From Pseudomonadota bacterium (GTDB lineage Bacteria; Pseudomonadota; Gammaproteobacteria; Burkholderiales; Gallionellaceae): 64,000 nucleotides of DNA. The position numbers were made by a program, and so were the translations under genes. Position 1 is the first letter of the stretch. Each line of letters starts with the position of its first letter. The stretch lies in NCBI GenBank assembly GCA_021782365.1, contig JAJXVB010000003.1, positions 163,391 through 227,390 of the forward strand, read 5' to 3'. The notes beneath the pieces are model-generated. The model made no database searches. It had not been told where the DNA came from and worked only from the letters and a program-made list of their open reading frames with translations. Below, piece by piece: positions 42,854-52,244 of the stretch.

Positions 42854-43585
42854 ATGGACGAATACAACAAACCGATGAATCTGCGCCGCCGCGGCATCTA
42901 TCTGCTGCCCAACCTTTTCACGACCGGCGCGCTGTTCGCGGGATTCTATGCGATCGTGCAGGGGATGAACGGAAAATTCGAGCATGCTGCGGTCGCGATC
43001 TTCATCGCGATGGTGCTGGATGGGCTCGATGGCCGCGTGGCGCGCATGACGCATACGCAGAGCGAATTCGGCGCGGAGTATGACAGCCTGTCTGACATGG
43101 TTTCATTCGGCGTCGCGCCATCGCTGGTCGTGTACGAATGGGCATTGAAGAGTCTGGGCAAATGGGGCTGGTTTGCGGCCTTCATCTATTGCGTGGCCAC
43201 TGCATTGCGCCTTGCGCGATTCAACACCAACATAGATGTGGTCGACAAGCGCTATTTTCAGGGCCTGCCAAGCCCGGCGGCTGCGGCGCTGGTGGCGGGC
43301 TTCGTCTGGGTGATGCTGGATTCGGGATTCGATGGAGAGTCTTTGCGCTGGTATGCCGCTGTGCTTACGGTATTCGCAGGCCTCAACATGGTGAGCAATC
43401 TTCCCTTTTACAGTTTCAAGACCATCAACATGAGAAAGAGCGTGCCGTTTCTGGTGATCTTCCTGATCGCGCTGTTCTTCGTGCTGATCTCGAGCGATCC
43501 GCCCATCGTGTTGTTCGGATTGTTTCTTTGTTATTCGCTGTCGGGTTTCGTGCTCTGGGCCATGCGCCAGCGCGCAAAATCCTGA
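42854..43585 (+). CDS. pssA: CDP-diacylglycerol-serine O-phosphatidyltransferase
   Basis: Membrane enzyme of 243 residues with the CDP-alcohol phosphatidyltransferase signature DGLDGRVARMTHTQSEFGAE followed by YDSLSD (D-G-x2-A-R-x8-G-x3-D-x3-D). About seven hydrophobic helices are visible. It makes phosphatidylserine for Psd, whose gene ends nine bases upstream. The B. subtilis-type integral membrane form is indicated, not the E. coli peripheral form. Confidence 0.94.
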   Translation: MDEYNKPMNLRRRGIYLLPNLFTTGALFAGFYAIVQGMNGKFEHAAVAIFIAMVLDGLDGRVARMTHTQSEFGAEYDSLSDMVSFGVAPSLVVYEWALKSLGKWGWFAAFIYCVATALRLARFNTNIDVVDKRYFQGLPSPAAAALVAGFVWVMLDSGFDGESLRWYAAVLTVFAGLNMVSNLPFYSFKTINMRKSVPFLVIFLIALFFVLISSDPPIVLFGLFLCYSLSGFVLWAMRQRAKS

Positions 43586-43633
43586 TTTATTGCATGCGTT
43601 ATTAGCCTTGCTGCGGCACCCACGGAGTTTTTC

Positions 43634-45169
43634 ATGGCAGACCAATTGATCATCTTTGACACGACCTTGCGAGACGGTGAACAAAGCCCCGGGGCATCCA
43701 TGACCCGGGAGAAGAAGATACGCATTGCACGTCAGCTTGAGAAACTGGGCGTGGATGTGATCGAGGCGGGTTTTGCCGCGGCGAGCCCAGGCGACTTCGA
43801 TGCGGTGAAGGCGGTCGCCGAGACGGTCAAGGATTCGACCGTGTGTTCCCTCGCGCGCGCGAGTGAAAACGATGTGAGGCGAGCGGGCGAGGCGATAAGG
43901 CATGCAAAATCGGGGCGCATCCACACCTTCATCGCGACGAGTCCCATCCACATGAAGCACAAGCTGCGCATGGACGAGGAGCAGGTCGTGGAGCGCGCAG
44001 TCGCAGCCGTCAAGTGGGCGCTCGAATACACCGACGACGTGGAGTTTTCCGCCGAGGATGCGGTGCGTTCCGAGATGGATTTTCTGGTGCGCGTTTTCAC
44101 TGAAGTGATCAAGGCGGGCGCCAAGACCCTGAACGTGCCGGATACGGTGGGCTATTCGATACCCGCGGCATGGGGCGAGCGCATCAAGCAGCTGATCGAG
44201 CGGGTGCCGGGTTCAGACAAGGTGATCTGGTCCACGCACTGCCACAACGATCTGGGGCTTGCGGTGGCCAATTCTCTCTCCGCCGTGATGAACGGTGCGC
44301 GCCAGATCGAATGCACGATCAATGGCCTGGGCGAGCGGGCAGGCAATGCATCTCTCGAGGAAGTCGTGATGGCGGTGAAGACGCGCCGCGACGTTTTCAA
44401 TCTCGATACGCGCATCGACACCACGCAGATCGTCGCGACCTCAAAGCTTGTTTCCAGCATCACAGGCTATCCCGTTCAGCCCAACAAGGCGATCGTCGGC
44501 GCGAATGCGTTTGCGCATGAGTCCGGCATACACCAGGACGGCATACTGAAGCACCGCGAGACCTACGAGATCATGAGGGCCGAGGACGTGGGCTGGAACG
44601 CGAACAAGCTTACCCTGGGCAAGCTCTCGGGGCGCAATGCGCTGCGTTCGCGCTTTAATGAACTCAATATCGAATTTCCGAACGAGGAGGCTTTCAATGC
44701 GGCCTTCCTGCGTTTCAAGGAACTGGCGGACAGGAAGAGCGAGATCTTCGACGAGGACTTGCAGGCGCTGGCGAGCGAAGAGACGGTGGAGCACATCAAC
44801 GAGCACTATCGCCTGGTCTCGATGATGGCGCACAGCGAGACCGGCATCCTGCCTGTCGCGAAAGTGGTGATGAACATCGGAGACAAACAATTCGATGCGG
44901 AGATGCAGGGTGGCGGACCTGTGGATGCGGCCTTCAAGGCGATCGAGAAGATCGTGCATAGCGGCACCGAGTTGCAGCTTTATTCGGTGAACAACATCAC
45001 GAGCGGCACGGATGCGCAGGGCGAGGTCACGGTCCGCCTGGCCAAGGGCGGGCGCATCGTGAACGGTCAGGGCGCGGACACCGATATCGTGGTGGCTTCT
45101 GCGAAGGCCTATCTCGATGCGCTGAACAAGCTGCACAGCAATGCTGAGCGCGCCCACCCTCAGGTCTGA
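43634..45169 (+). CDS. leuA: 2-isopropylmalate synthase
   Basis: First enzyme of leucine synthesis, 511 residues. The TIM-barrel domain opens [16 protein letters not shown], with the metal-binding [15 protein letters not shown] and [14 protein letters not shown]. The C-terminal regulatory domain (about 390-511) for leucine feedback ends with [14 protein letters not shown]. It completes a branched-chain set with ilvBN and ilvC, separated only by the two lipid genes. The Shine-Dalgarno is weak (CACGGAG). Confidence 0.96.
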   Translation: MADQLIIFDTTLRDGEQSPGASMTREKKIRIARQLEKLGVDVIEAGFAAASPGDFDAVKAVAETVKDSTVCSLARASENDVRRAGEAIRHAKSGRIHTFIATSPIHMKHKLRMDEEQVVERAVAAVKWALEYTDDVEFSAEDAVRSEMDFLVRVFTEVIKAGAKTLNVPDTVGYSIPAAWGERIKQLIERVPGSDKVIWSTHCHNDLGLAVANSLSAVMNGARQIECTINGLGERAGNASLEEVVMAVKTRRDVFNLDTRIDTTQIVATSKLVSSITGYPVQPNKAIVGANAFAHESGIHQDGILKHRETYEIMRAEDVGWNANKLTLGKLSGRNALRSRFNELNIEFPNEEAFNAAFLRFKELADRKSEIFDEDLQALASEETVEHINEHYRLVSMMAHSETGILPVAKVVMNIGDKQFDAEMQGGGPVDAAFKAIEKIVHSGTELQLYSVNNITSGTDAQGEVTVRLAKGGRIVNGQGADTDIVVASAKAYLDALNKLHSNAERAHPQV

Positions 45170-45181
45170 TTCGGGGGAAGG

Positions 45182-46462
45182 ATGGCGCTTGGCCGCAACG
45201 ACTATCGAACACTGATCCTGTCCGCGCTGGGCGGCGCACTGGAATTCTACGATTTCGTCATCTTCGTATTTTTCGCTGCGGTGATAGGAAAGCTCTTCTT
45301 TCCCCACGACATGCCCGACTGGCTGAGGCAGCTGCAGACCTTCGGCATCTTTGCGGCGGGATATCTTGCGCGTCCGCTGGGCGGGATCGTGATGGCCCAC
45401 TTCGGCGACACGCTGGGAAGGAAGCAGATGTTCATGCTGAGCATACTCCTGATGTCCTTGCCTACGCTTGCGATCGGCCTGTTGCCGACCTACGCCGCGA
45501 TCGGCATCTGGGCTCCCCTGCTGCTTCTGCTGCTGCGCATCCTTCAAGGGGCCGCGATAGGAGGGGAGGTGCCTGGCGCATGGGTGTTCGTCTCCGAACA
45601 TGTGGAAGCGCGCCATGTCGGCATGGCCTGCGGCATACTGACTGCAGGGCTGACCGGAGGCATATTGCTCGGGTCTCTCGTTGCGACCTTTGTCAATCAG
45701 CATTACTCGCCTGAAGAGCTGCTCGCAAGCGGCTGGCGTGCGCCCTTCATACTGGGTGGACTCTTTGGCCTGATCTCCGTATGGCTCAGGCAATGGCTGC
45801 ATGAAACACCGGTTTTCAGGGAGATGCAGGAAATGCAAAGGCTTGCTGCAGAGCTTCCCCTGAAGGCCGTTGTCAGGGATCACCGGTCCAGCGTCATTCT
45901 GACCATGGCGATGACCTGGCTCCTGTCTGCCGCGATCGTGGTGATGATATTGATGACCCCGGTGTTGGTGCAGAAGCTTTACGCCATTCCGGCGGTGGTT
46001 GCGCTCAAGGCAGGCAGCATCGCGACGCTGACGTTGAGCATGGGCTGCATCTTTTTCGGCGCATTGGCCGACCGCATCGGCGCCGGGCGCGTGCTGGTTG
46101 TGGGCTCGGCAGTGCTGGGTGCGACGTCGATGCTGTTCTACCGATCTGTCACGCCTGACAACATAGATGCACTTTATGGGTTGTGCGGATTTTTCGTCGG
46201 TGTGATCGGCGTGGTGCCAAGCGTGGCCGTGCGCGCTTTCCCGCCCGAGGTAAGATTTTCAGGGCTTTCTTTTTCGTACAACGTCGCCTATGCCGTGTTT
46301 GGCGGCCTGACTCCAGTTCTGGTTAGCCTGCTATTGCCCAAGGATCCCCTGGCGCCGGCGCATTATGTGCTGGCATTGAGCGCGGTGGGCGTGCTGATCG
46401 GATCATACCTTTATCGAAGCGAGCGCAGGCAAAGGCTCATTTGTGCGACAATAGAAGATTGA
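45182..46462 (+). CDS. MFS metabolite:proton symporter (ProP/KgtP-like)
   Basis: Major-facilitator protein of 426 residues with twelve helices. The opening GGALEFYDFVIFVFF and the loop GDTLGRKQMFMLSILLM are typical of the metabolite:H+ symporter family (ProP, KgtP, ShiA). The second, RILQGAAIGGEVPGAWVFVSEH, is the helix 4 signature. The substrate is probably an organic acid, amino acid or betaine, but is not identifiable. It follows leuA by 12 bases. Confidence 0.87.
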   Translation: MALGRNDYRTLILSALGGALEFYDFVIFVFFAAVIGKLFFPHDMPDWLRQLQTFGIFAAGYLARPLGGIVMAHFGDTLGRKQMFMLSILLMSLPTLAIGLLPTYAAIGIWAPLLLLLLRILQGAAIGGEVPGAWVFVSEHVEARHVGMACGILTAGLTGGILLGSLVATFVNQHYSPEELLASGWRAPFILGGLFGLISVWLRQWLHETPVFREMQEMQRLAAELPLKAVVRDHRSSVILTMAMTWLLSAAIVVMILMTPVLVQKLYAIPAVVALKAGSIATLTLSMGCIFFGALADRIGAGRVLVVGSAVLGATSMLFYRSVTPDNIDALYGLCGFFVGVIGVVPSVAVRAFPPEVRFSGLSFSYNVAYAVFGGLTPVLVSLLLPKDPLAPAHYVLALSAVGVLIGSYLYRSERRQRLICATIED

Positions 46463-46468
46463 CTGTCG

Positions 46469-47449
46469 ATGGATAAGGACATGTTTCTAGAAAATTTCAA
46501 TCAGCTGCTCGCGGATGACATGAAGGCGGTCGACAAGGTCATACGCGACCGTTTGCGCTCTGAAGTGGTTCTTGTGAACCAGGTCGGGGAGTACATCATC
46601 AACAGCGGCGGAAAGCGCCTGCGCCCCGCGCTCGTGGTGTTGTCCTCCCATGCCTTTTCCTATTCAGGAACTCAGCATCACGATCTGGCTGCCGTGGTCG
46701 AGTTCATCCACACCGCGACCCTCTTGCACGACGACGTGGTGGATGAGTCCGAACTGCGTCGTGGTCGCGAGACGGCCAATGCGCTTTTTGGCAATGCGGC
46801 TTCCGTGCTGGTCGGTGACTTTTTGTATTCGCGCGCCTTCCAGATGATGGTGGAAGTGCAGCAGATGCGCGTGATGCAGATACTGGCCGATGCGACCAAT
46901 GTGATTGCAGAAGGCGAAGTGCTTCAGCTTTTGAACTGCAACAACGCGGATGTCGATGCTGAAAACTATATGCGCGTGATCCACTACAAGACGGCCAAGC
47001 TTTTCGAGGCCGCGATGCGGCTGGGTGCGATACTCGGCAAGGCTGACGAAAAGACGGAGGCGCAGGCGGCAGCCTATGGCATGCACCTCGGAACCGCATT
47101 CCAGCTGGTCGACGATGTGCTCGACTATTCCGCAGACGAGCAGGAGACGGGCAAGCATCTTGGGGATGATTTAAGCGAAGGCAAACCTACCCTCCCTCTG
47201 ATTTACGCGATGCAGCATGGATCTCCTGAACAGGCGGGTGTTGTGCGCGCAGCGATCGAGCAGGGTGACGTCGGCAAGTTTTCCGAGGTGCTGCAAATCA
47301 TCCATGAGACAGGCGCGCTGGACTACACCAGGCAGCAGGCGATGCGCGAAGCAGAGCTTGCCTGTGCCGAGATTTCCGGCTGGCCTGGTTCAAAGTACAA
47401 GCAATGCCTGATAGAATTGGCGCACTTTGCCGCCACGAGGCAATACTGA
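46469..47449 (+). CDS. ispB: octaprenyl diphosphate synthase
   Basis: Trans-prenyl diphosphate synthase of 326 residues with both Asp-rich motifs: LLHDDVVDESELRRG (first) and LVDDVLDYSAD (second), plus GGKRLRPALVVL. It builds the ubiquinone side chain; length class (C40) is inferred from overall similarity to IspB. It starts at the ATG 46469, six bases after the transporter stop, with AGGACATG-like spacing also possible for an ATG at 46481. Confidence 0.92.
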   Translation: MDKDMFLENFNQLLADDMKAVDKVIRDRLRSEVVLVNQVGEYIINSGGKRLRPALVVLSSHAFSYSGTQHHDLAAVVEFIHTATLLHDDVVDESELRRGRETANALFGNAASVLVGDFLYSRAFQMMVEVQQMRVMQILADATNVIAEGEVLQLLNCNNADVDAENYMRVIHYKTAKLFEAAMRLGAILGKADEKTEAQAAAYGMHLGTAFQLVDDVLDYSADEQETGKHLGDDLSEGKPTLPLIYAMQHGSPEQAGVVRAAIEQGDVGKFSEVLQIIHETGALDYTRQQAMREAELACAEISGWPGSKYKQCLIELAHFAATRQY

Positions 47450-47452
47450 CAA

Positions 47453-47529
47453 CGGGGTGTAGCTCAGCCTGGTAGAGTGCTACGTTCGGGACGTAGAAGC
47501 CGGAGGTTCGAATCCTCTCACCCCGACCA
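47453..47529 (+). tRNA. tRNA-Pro (CGG)
   Basis: Complete cloverleaf of 77 nt with encoded CCA. Acceptor CGGGGTG/CACCCCG, D-arm GCTC...GAGT, anticodon stem CTACG/CGTAG with loop TTCGGGA (anticodon CGG), T-arm GGAGG-TTCGAAT-CCTCT. It lies four bases behind ispB and may be processed from that transcript. Confidence 0.96.
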
Positions 47530-47547
47530 TTCAGTATCGGAGTCTTC

Positions 47548-47757
47548 ATGAGTCGTCTGATTTTTTTGTTTGCGATTGCCGCGCTGGTGTATCTGCTGCT
47601 CAAGTCCTATCGCAAGGATGCAAGCGCGAAACCCCCCGAGCCTGAGGACATGGTGCGCTGCGCGCATTGCGGCGTGCATCTGCCCGTGAGCGAAAGCGTG
47701 CGCGAAGGCGAGCTTTACTTCTGTAGTGCTGCCCACCGCGATGCCTATCGGACATAG
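47548..47757 (+). CDS. PP0621-type small membrane zinc-ribbon protein
   Basis: Protein of 69 residues with one N-terminal membrane helix (LIFLFAIAALVYLLLKSY) and a short zinc-binding domain CAHCGVHLP ... YFCSAAH (four likely ligands). It fits the PP0621 family found next to pilS in many beta- and gammaproteobacteria. Role unknown; the position between tRNA-Pro and pilS is conserved. It ends eight bases before pilS. Confidence 0.8.
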   Translation: MSRLIFLFAIAALVYLLLKSYRKDASAKPPEPEDMVRCAHCGVHLPVSESVREGELYFCSAAHRDAYRT

Positions 47758-47765
47758 GTGACACA

Positions 47766-49385
47766 ATGGCGAATGCGCAGGCTGCCGATCGCACACCCAC
47801 CGAATTTTGGCGTTCGCTGAATTATTTCAATCTTTACCGCTTCGGGCTTGCTACGGTCATCCTGGCCCTGCTCTGGGTCTCTGATGTCCATACGCTCTAC
47901 GGTGAGACGAAGGGAAGGCTCTTCGAGATCACGGCATGGCTTTATGCGTTGAGCGTGCTGCTGTCTTTCATGCTTTTGCAGAAGCGCTGGACAGGATTTT
48001 CATGGCAACTGGCAGTGCAGGTAAGCAGCGATATCGCCGCACTCACCGTGATGGCCTATGCCAGCGGAGGAGTCCTCAGCAGCGTAGGCCTGCTCCTGAT
48101 GGTGTCGCTGGCCGTGGCAGGCATGATCAGCAGCGGAAGATTCATGCTTTTCTTCGCGGCGCTGGCAAGCATCGCGGCGTTGTTAGAGCATGCCTATGCG
48201 GTGCTGCATGACGGAGCGCCCGCAGTCGAATACATTCAGGTCGGCTTTTTGTGCATGGCCTATTTTGCAGCGGCGAGCCTTGCCTACAAGCTCGCCCGTT
48301 ATGCGCTCGAGAATCAGAATCTGGCGCAACGCCGCGGCAGGGATCTGATCGGCATGGCAGAAGCGAACCGCCTCGTGATGCGCGACATGCAGGATGGGGT
48401 GCTGGTTCTGGATGAGCACGACAGGATATTGCAGATGAACCCGAGCGCTTTGCAAATGCTGCACAATCTGGGGATATCCGGCAGCCTGCTGTCTGAAGCC
48501 TTTCCGCTGCTATATGAGCAGTATGAACAGTGGAGGCGCAATGCCTTGAGCGGACGGGAGACGCTGCAGCTGGATGGCGGGCTGCAGGCGAGGCTGCGCT
48601 TTGTGGGTGTGGAACGTCAGGCCTCCCAGGGAGCCGTGATCTTCATGGAAGACATGCGGCATGTGCAGGCAGAGGCGCAGCAGATCAAGCTCGCGGCGCT
48701 GGGCAGGCTGACTGCGAATCTGGCACATGAAGTGAGAAATCCCCTCTCTGCGATCAGCTATGCGACAGAGCTTTTGCAGGAGGAGACGCATGACGCAAGG
48801 CAGGAGAGGCTGCTCCAGCTGATCAAGGAGAACACGCAGAGGATCAACCGCATCGTGGAGGATGTGATGCAGCTCAACCGGCGGGATCGGGCAAGGCCCG
48901 AGACTTTCGATCTGGCAGCGCTGCTTCCGGGATTCGCCGATGAGTTTTCCCAGGCGGAGCGAGTCGAACAGGGCGTGGTGGTGTTGAAGGTGGTGCAGGT
49001 AGGCTCTGTCACCTTCGATCGCGGGCATTTTCGTCAGGTGTTGTGGAATCTGTGCCGCAATGCCCTGTATTATGGGAAGCATCAGGCAGGCAGCCTGACA
49101 ATTGCAACCAGCATGGAACGCGGGCGTGTGATTCTGGAAGTGCAGGACGACGGGCCTGGCGTTTTGCCTGAGCATCGCTCCCGGTTGTTCGAGCCTTTTT
49201 TCACGACGGCCGAGCAGGGTACTGGCTTGGGGCTTTACATCGCGAAGGAGCTTTGCGATGCCAACGGCGCATGGCTAGAATATGTCGATGCGGAACACAG
49301 GGCCGTCGAACAGGGGGCATGTTTTCGCATCACTTTTGGCGAGAGAAGATACATGAAGAGACCGGAAAGCGAGCATGGCGGATAA
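47766..49385 (+). CDS. pilS: sensor histidine kinase PilS
   Basis: Kinase of 539 residues. It has about six N-terminal membrane helices (25-195), a PAS domain (about 205-310), the phospho-acceptor H-box NLAHEVRNPLSAISYATELL and the ATPase domain with N (LWNLCRNALYY), G1 (VQDDGPGVLPEH) and G2 (TGLGLYIAKEL) boxes. This is the PilS layout; PilS controls type IV pilin transcription through PilR, encoded next with an 11-base overlap. No pilin genes lie in this window. Confidence 0.92.
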   Translation: MANAQAADRTPTEFWRSLNYFNLYRFGLATVILALLWVSDVHTLYGETKGRLFEITAWLYALSVLLSFMLLQKRWTGFSWQLAVQVSSDIAALTVMAYASGGVLSSVGLLLMVSLAVAGMISSGRFMLFFAALASIAALLEHAYAVLHDGAPAVEYIQVGFLCMAYFAAASLAYKLARYALENQNLAQRRGRDLIGMAEANRLVMRDMQDGVLVLDEHDRILQMNPSALQMLHNLGISGSLLSEAFPLLYEQYEQWRRNALSGRETLQLDGGLQARLRFVGVERQASQGAVIFMEDMRHVQAEAQQIKLAALGRLTANLAHEVRNPLSAISYATELLQEETHDARQERLLQLIKENTQRINRIVEDVMQLNRRDRARPETFDLAALLPGFADEFSQAERVEQGVVVLKVVQVGSVTFDRGHFRQVLWNLCRNALYYGKHQAGSLTIATSMERGRVILEVQDDGPGVLPEHRSRLFEPFFTTAEQGTGLGLYIAKELCDANGAWLEYVDAEHRAVEQGACFRITFGERRYMKRPESEHGG

Positions 49386-50742
49386 GATGAAGGCAGCTGA
49401 CAAGGTCGTGCTGCTGGTCGACGACGAGCCCGACATACTGGAGCTTTTGGAGATGACGCTTTCCGCCATGGGGCTCAAGGTGGACAAGGCTCGAGGGGTG
49501 CGGGAGGCGATCGGCCTTTTGACGGAGAAGCGCTATGACCTTTGTCTGACGGACATGCGCATGCCAGATGGAGACGGCCTTGAGGTGGTGCAATACATCA
49601 CGGCGAAGAAGATTGACTTGCCGGTCGCGGTGATCACGGCGCATGGAAACATGGAGAATGCGATCACGGTGCTCAAGGCGGGCGCATTCGATTATCTTGC
49701 GAAGCCGCTTTCACTGGAACAACTGCGCAGCCTCGTGAAGTCTGCGCTGAGCCTGCCTCACGCCGAGCCTATGGATGACAGCAAGCAGTTGCTGCTTGGG
49801 CATGCGGCCGCGATGCAGAAGGTCAGAGACCTTATAGAGAAGGTCGCGCGCAGCCAGGCTCCCGTGCATATCAGCGGCGAGTCTGGAAGCGGAAAGGAGC
49901 TGGCCGCACGCCTGATCGTGCAGAGCGGAGCGCGCCGCGACCAGCCCATGGTGTCCGTGAACTGCGGCGCGATACCCGAGAATCTGATGGAGAGCGAATT
50001 CTTCGGCTACAAGAAGGGTTCGTTCACGGGGGCCGACAAGGACAAGGAGGGACTCTTTCAGGCCGCGAACGGCGGCACCCTGTTTCTGGACGAGGTGGCA
50101 GATCTTCCTCTCACGATGCAGGTCAAACTGCTGCGCGCGATACAGGAGAAGCGCGTGCGCAAGGTGGGCGCGACCGTTGAAGAGCCGGTCGACGTGCGCA
50201 TCATCAGCGCAACGCATATCGACTTGGCCGAACGCGTGAAACAGGGGCAGTTCCGCCAGGATCTTTTTTACAGACTGAACGTGATTCCGATACAGATGCC
50301 GGCGCTGCGCGAATTGCGCGAGGACATTCCGCAGATCGCGCGGCAGAAACTCAAGCAGTTGAGTTCGGGGGCGCTGGTCAGGTTTTCAGACGAGGCGCTT
50401 GTCGCGCTCAAGAATTACAATTTCCCCGGCAACGTGCGGGAGCTCGAAAACATCATAGAGCGCGCCATCGCGCTTTGTGCTGGAGACGTGATCGAGGTGC
50501 AGGACCTGCATCTTTTGCCCGCCGAACGCGCGCATCAGGATGCGGGCGAGATGGAAGAAAAATATCCTCTGCCGGAATATCTTGACAGGGTGGAGAGGGA
50601 AGCATTGCTAGAGGCATTGCAGAAAACGAGCTTCAACAGGACGGCTGCTGCAAAACTCCTGGGGTTGACCTTCCGCACCATACGTTATCGCATGGAGAGA
50701 CTGGGTATCAGGAGCCCCGCCGGGACGGACGATGCAGATTGA
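49375..50742 (+). CDS. pilR: sigma-54-dependent response regulator PilR
   Basis: Regulator of 455 residues. Receiver domain (1-120) with VDDEPD and phosphoacceptor Asp in LTDMRMPDGDG; AAA+ domain with Walker A GESGSGKE, the sigma-54 contact loop as GSFTGA (Ser for the commoner Ala, seen in other PilR proteins), Walker B GGTLFLDEV; C-terminal Fis-type helix-turn-helix (LEALQKTSFNRTAAAKLLGLTFRTIRYRM). Activates sigma-54 promoters such as pilA. Overlaps pilS by 11 bases and ampD by 11 bases. Confidence 0.94.
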   Translation: MADKMKAADKVVLLVDDEPDILELLEMTLSAMGLKVDKARGVREAIGLLTEKRYDLCLTDMRMPDGDGLEVVQYITAKKIDLPVAVITAHGNMENAITVLKAGAFDYLAKPLSLEQLRSLVKSALSLPHAEPMDDSKQLLLGHAAAMQKVRDLIEKVARSQAPVHISGESGSGKELAARLIVQSGARRDQPMVSVNCGAIPENLMESEFFGYKKGSFTGADKDKEGLFQAANGGTLFLDEVADLPLTMQVKLLRAIQEKRVRKVGATVEEPVDVRIISATHIDLAERVKQGQFRQDLFYRLNVIPIQMPALRELREDIPQIARQKLKQLSSGALVRFSDEALVALKNYNFPGNVRELENIIERAIALCAGDVIEVQDLHLLPAERAHQDAGEMEEKYPLPEYLDRVEREALLEALQKTSFNRTAAAKLLGLTFRTIRYRMERLGIRSPAGTDDAD

Positions 50743-51265
50743 TTCTAACGGTTGGATTTCAGATGCGGAGCGCATCCCATCGCCCAATTTTGACCAGCGC
50801 GCAGGCGGAATAGATATTCTCGTGATCCACAACATCAGCCTGCCGCCTGACGAGTTCGGAGGGGATGGCGTGCAGCGTCTCTTCACCAACACGCTGGATC
50901 GCAATGAACATCCGTATTACCGGACCATACCGGAAGGGCGGGTATCGTCGCATTTCTACATACGCAGGGATGGGCATCTGATACAGTTCGTGTCCGTTCT
51001 CGATCGCGCCTGGCATGCGGGCTTGTCCTTGTGGCAGGGGCGCGAGCGCTGCAACGATTTTTCGATAGGCGTCGAACTCGAGGGATGCGATTCTTTGCCT
51101 TTCACGGATGCGCAATACAAAGTTCTGCAGGACCTGACGACCGCATTGCGCAAGGCATTTCAGATCAAGGGGATTGCAGGCCATAGCGACATCGCGCCGG
51201 GCCGCAAGACAGACCCGGGCCCCTGTTTCGACTGGAGGCGCTACCTTGTTGCGCTTTCCGCATGA
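50732..51265 (+). CDS. ampD: 1,6-anhydro-N-acetylmuramyl-L-alanine amidase AmpD
   Basis: Cytosolic zinc amidase of 177 residues that removes peptides from anhydro-muropeptides in cell-wall recycling. Zinc ligands appear in VIHNISLP (His), AGHSDIAPGRKTDPG (His and Asp); the SSHFYIRRDG and FSIGVELEG blocks are family signatures. No signal peptide, as expected for AmpD rather than the periplasmic amidases. No ampC/ampR is nearby. The start lies inside the end of pilR. Confidence 0.93.
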   Translation: MQIDSNGWISDAERIPSPNFDQRAGGIDILVIHNISLPPDEFGGDGVQRLFTNTLDRNEHPYYRTIPEGRVSSHFYIRRDGHLIQFVSVLDRAWHAGLSLWQGRERCNDFSIGVELEGCDSLPFTDAQYKVLQDLTTALRKAFQIKGIAGHSDIAPGRKTDPGPCFDWRRYLVALSA

Positions 51266-51288
51266 ATGATTCAACAATTGGTGAATAG

Positions 51289-52038
51289 ATGCATCACATA
51301 GACATGCTGCTCCTGATCGCTTTTGCCGGATTCTATGCCGGCATCCAGAATACCCTGGCGGGAGGAGGTTCCTTCATCACCTTTCCGACGCTGATGCTAG
51401 CAGGAGGACTGAACCCGCTTGCCGCGAACATCACCTCCACCGTGGCGATGTTCCCGAACCAGATCACCTCGTCGCTGGGTGGCAGGAGGCTGGGAGGAGG
51501 CGTCGGGGAGCTGAGCCTCGAGAAGCTCTTCTTCCTGAGCATAGCGGGAGGCCTTGTGGGTGCGGTGCTTCTGCTAAACACGCCGGTCAGCTTTTTTACG
51601 CGCCTCGTACCCTGGCTGGTCTTGTTTGCGACGAGCGTCTTCGCCTGGGGGAGCTTCAGGAAAAAGCCGCTCCATGCAGCGGCATCCATGTCGACCCCGA
51701 TGGTTGCGGCAATTCAGTTTTGCATCGCGATCTACGGGGGCTATTTCGGAGGCGGCATAGGCTTTCTGATGCTGGCCACGCTGATCATGTCGGGCCAGGA
51801 AGTGCGCATGGCGACTGCGACCAAGAACATATTGGCGATGGCGATGAATGCATCCGCCGTGCTGCTCTTCGTTTTTTCAAGCCAGGTGGACTGGATAGCG
51901 ACCGTGGCGCTCGCGCTGGGCGGGGTGGGTGGCGGCTTCGCGGGAAACTGGCTGGTTTACAGACTGCCTGAAAGAATGCTGCGCATCTTCGTGGTGTTCG
52001 TGGGCTTCGCCCTGACCATCTGGCTTTTCTTGCGGTAG
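51289..52038 (+). CDS. TauE/SafE-family membrane permease
   Basis: Membrane protein of 249 residues with about eight hydrophobic helices in two repeats. N-terminal GFYAGIQNTLAGGGSFITFPTLM and central IYGGYFGGGIGFLMLATLIMSG are the two characteristic glycine-rich repeats of TauE/SafE proteins, thought to export sulfite, sulfonates or similar anions. The substrate here is not predictable. Part of the compact plus-strand run from pilS on. Confidence 0.87.
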   Translation: MHHIDMLLLIAFAGFYAGIQNTLAGGGSFITFPTLMLAGGLNPLAANITSTVAMFPNQITSSLGGRRLGGGVGELSLEKLFFLSIAGGLVGAVLLLNTPVSFFTRLVPWLVLFATSVFAWGSFRKKPLHAAASMSTPMVAAIQFCIAIYGGYFGGGIGFLMLATLIMSGQEVRMATATKNILAMAMNASAVLLFVFSSQVDWIATVALALGGVGGGFAGNWLVYRLPERMLRIFVVFVGFALTIWLFLR

Positions 52039-52043
52039 CAGAC

Positions 52044-52241
52044 ATGGATGAGTCGGAAAACGGTGACATCGCCTCTCCCTGTGTGCGCAACTGCTGTCTC
52101 GACGATGGCGACATCTGTCTTGGATGTTTCCGCTCGCTGGAAGAAATCGTGCGCTGGAGCGAGGCAAGCGATTCCGAGCGGCGCGCCATACTGCATGACG
52201 CATTGCAGCGCAAAGAGATGCGCAGAAATGCCAGAGGCTAA
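52044..52241 (+). CDS. DUF1289 cysteine-rich small protein
   Basis: Protein of 65 residues with the DUF1289 signature SPCVRNCCLDDGDICLGCFR followed by SLEEIVRWSEAS and an Arg-rich end. The four or five cysteines suggest a metal site. No function is established for the family. It starts six bases after the TauE-like gene and ends three bases before the next transporter. Confidence 0.85.
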   Translation: MDESENGDIASPCVRNCCLDDGDICLGCFRSLEEIVRWSEASDSERRAILHDALQRKEMRRNARG

Positions 52242-52244
52242 GGC

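Noticed and set aside
44441..45883. A 480-codon open frame on the minus strand over leuA and the MFS gene
   Set aside because: It is antisense to two clearly real genes and crosses their junction; the translation is rich in His/Arg/Gln, typical of GC-rich shadows.
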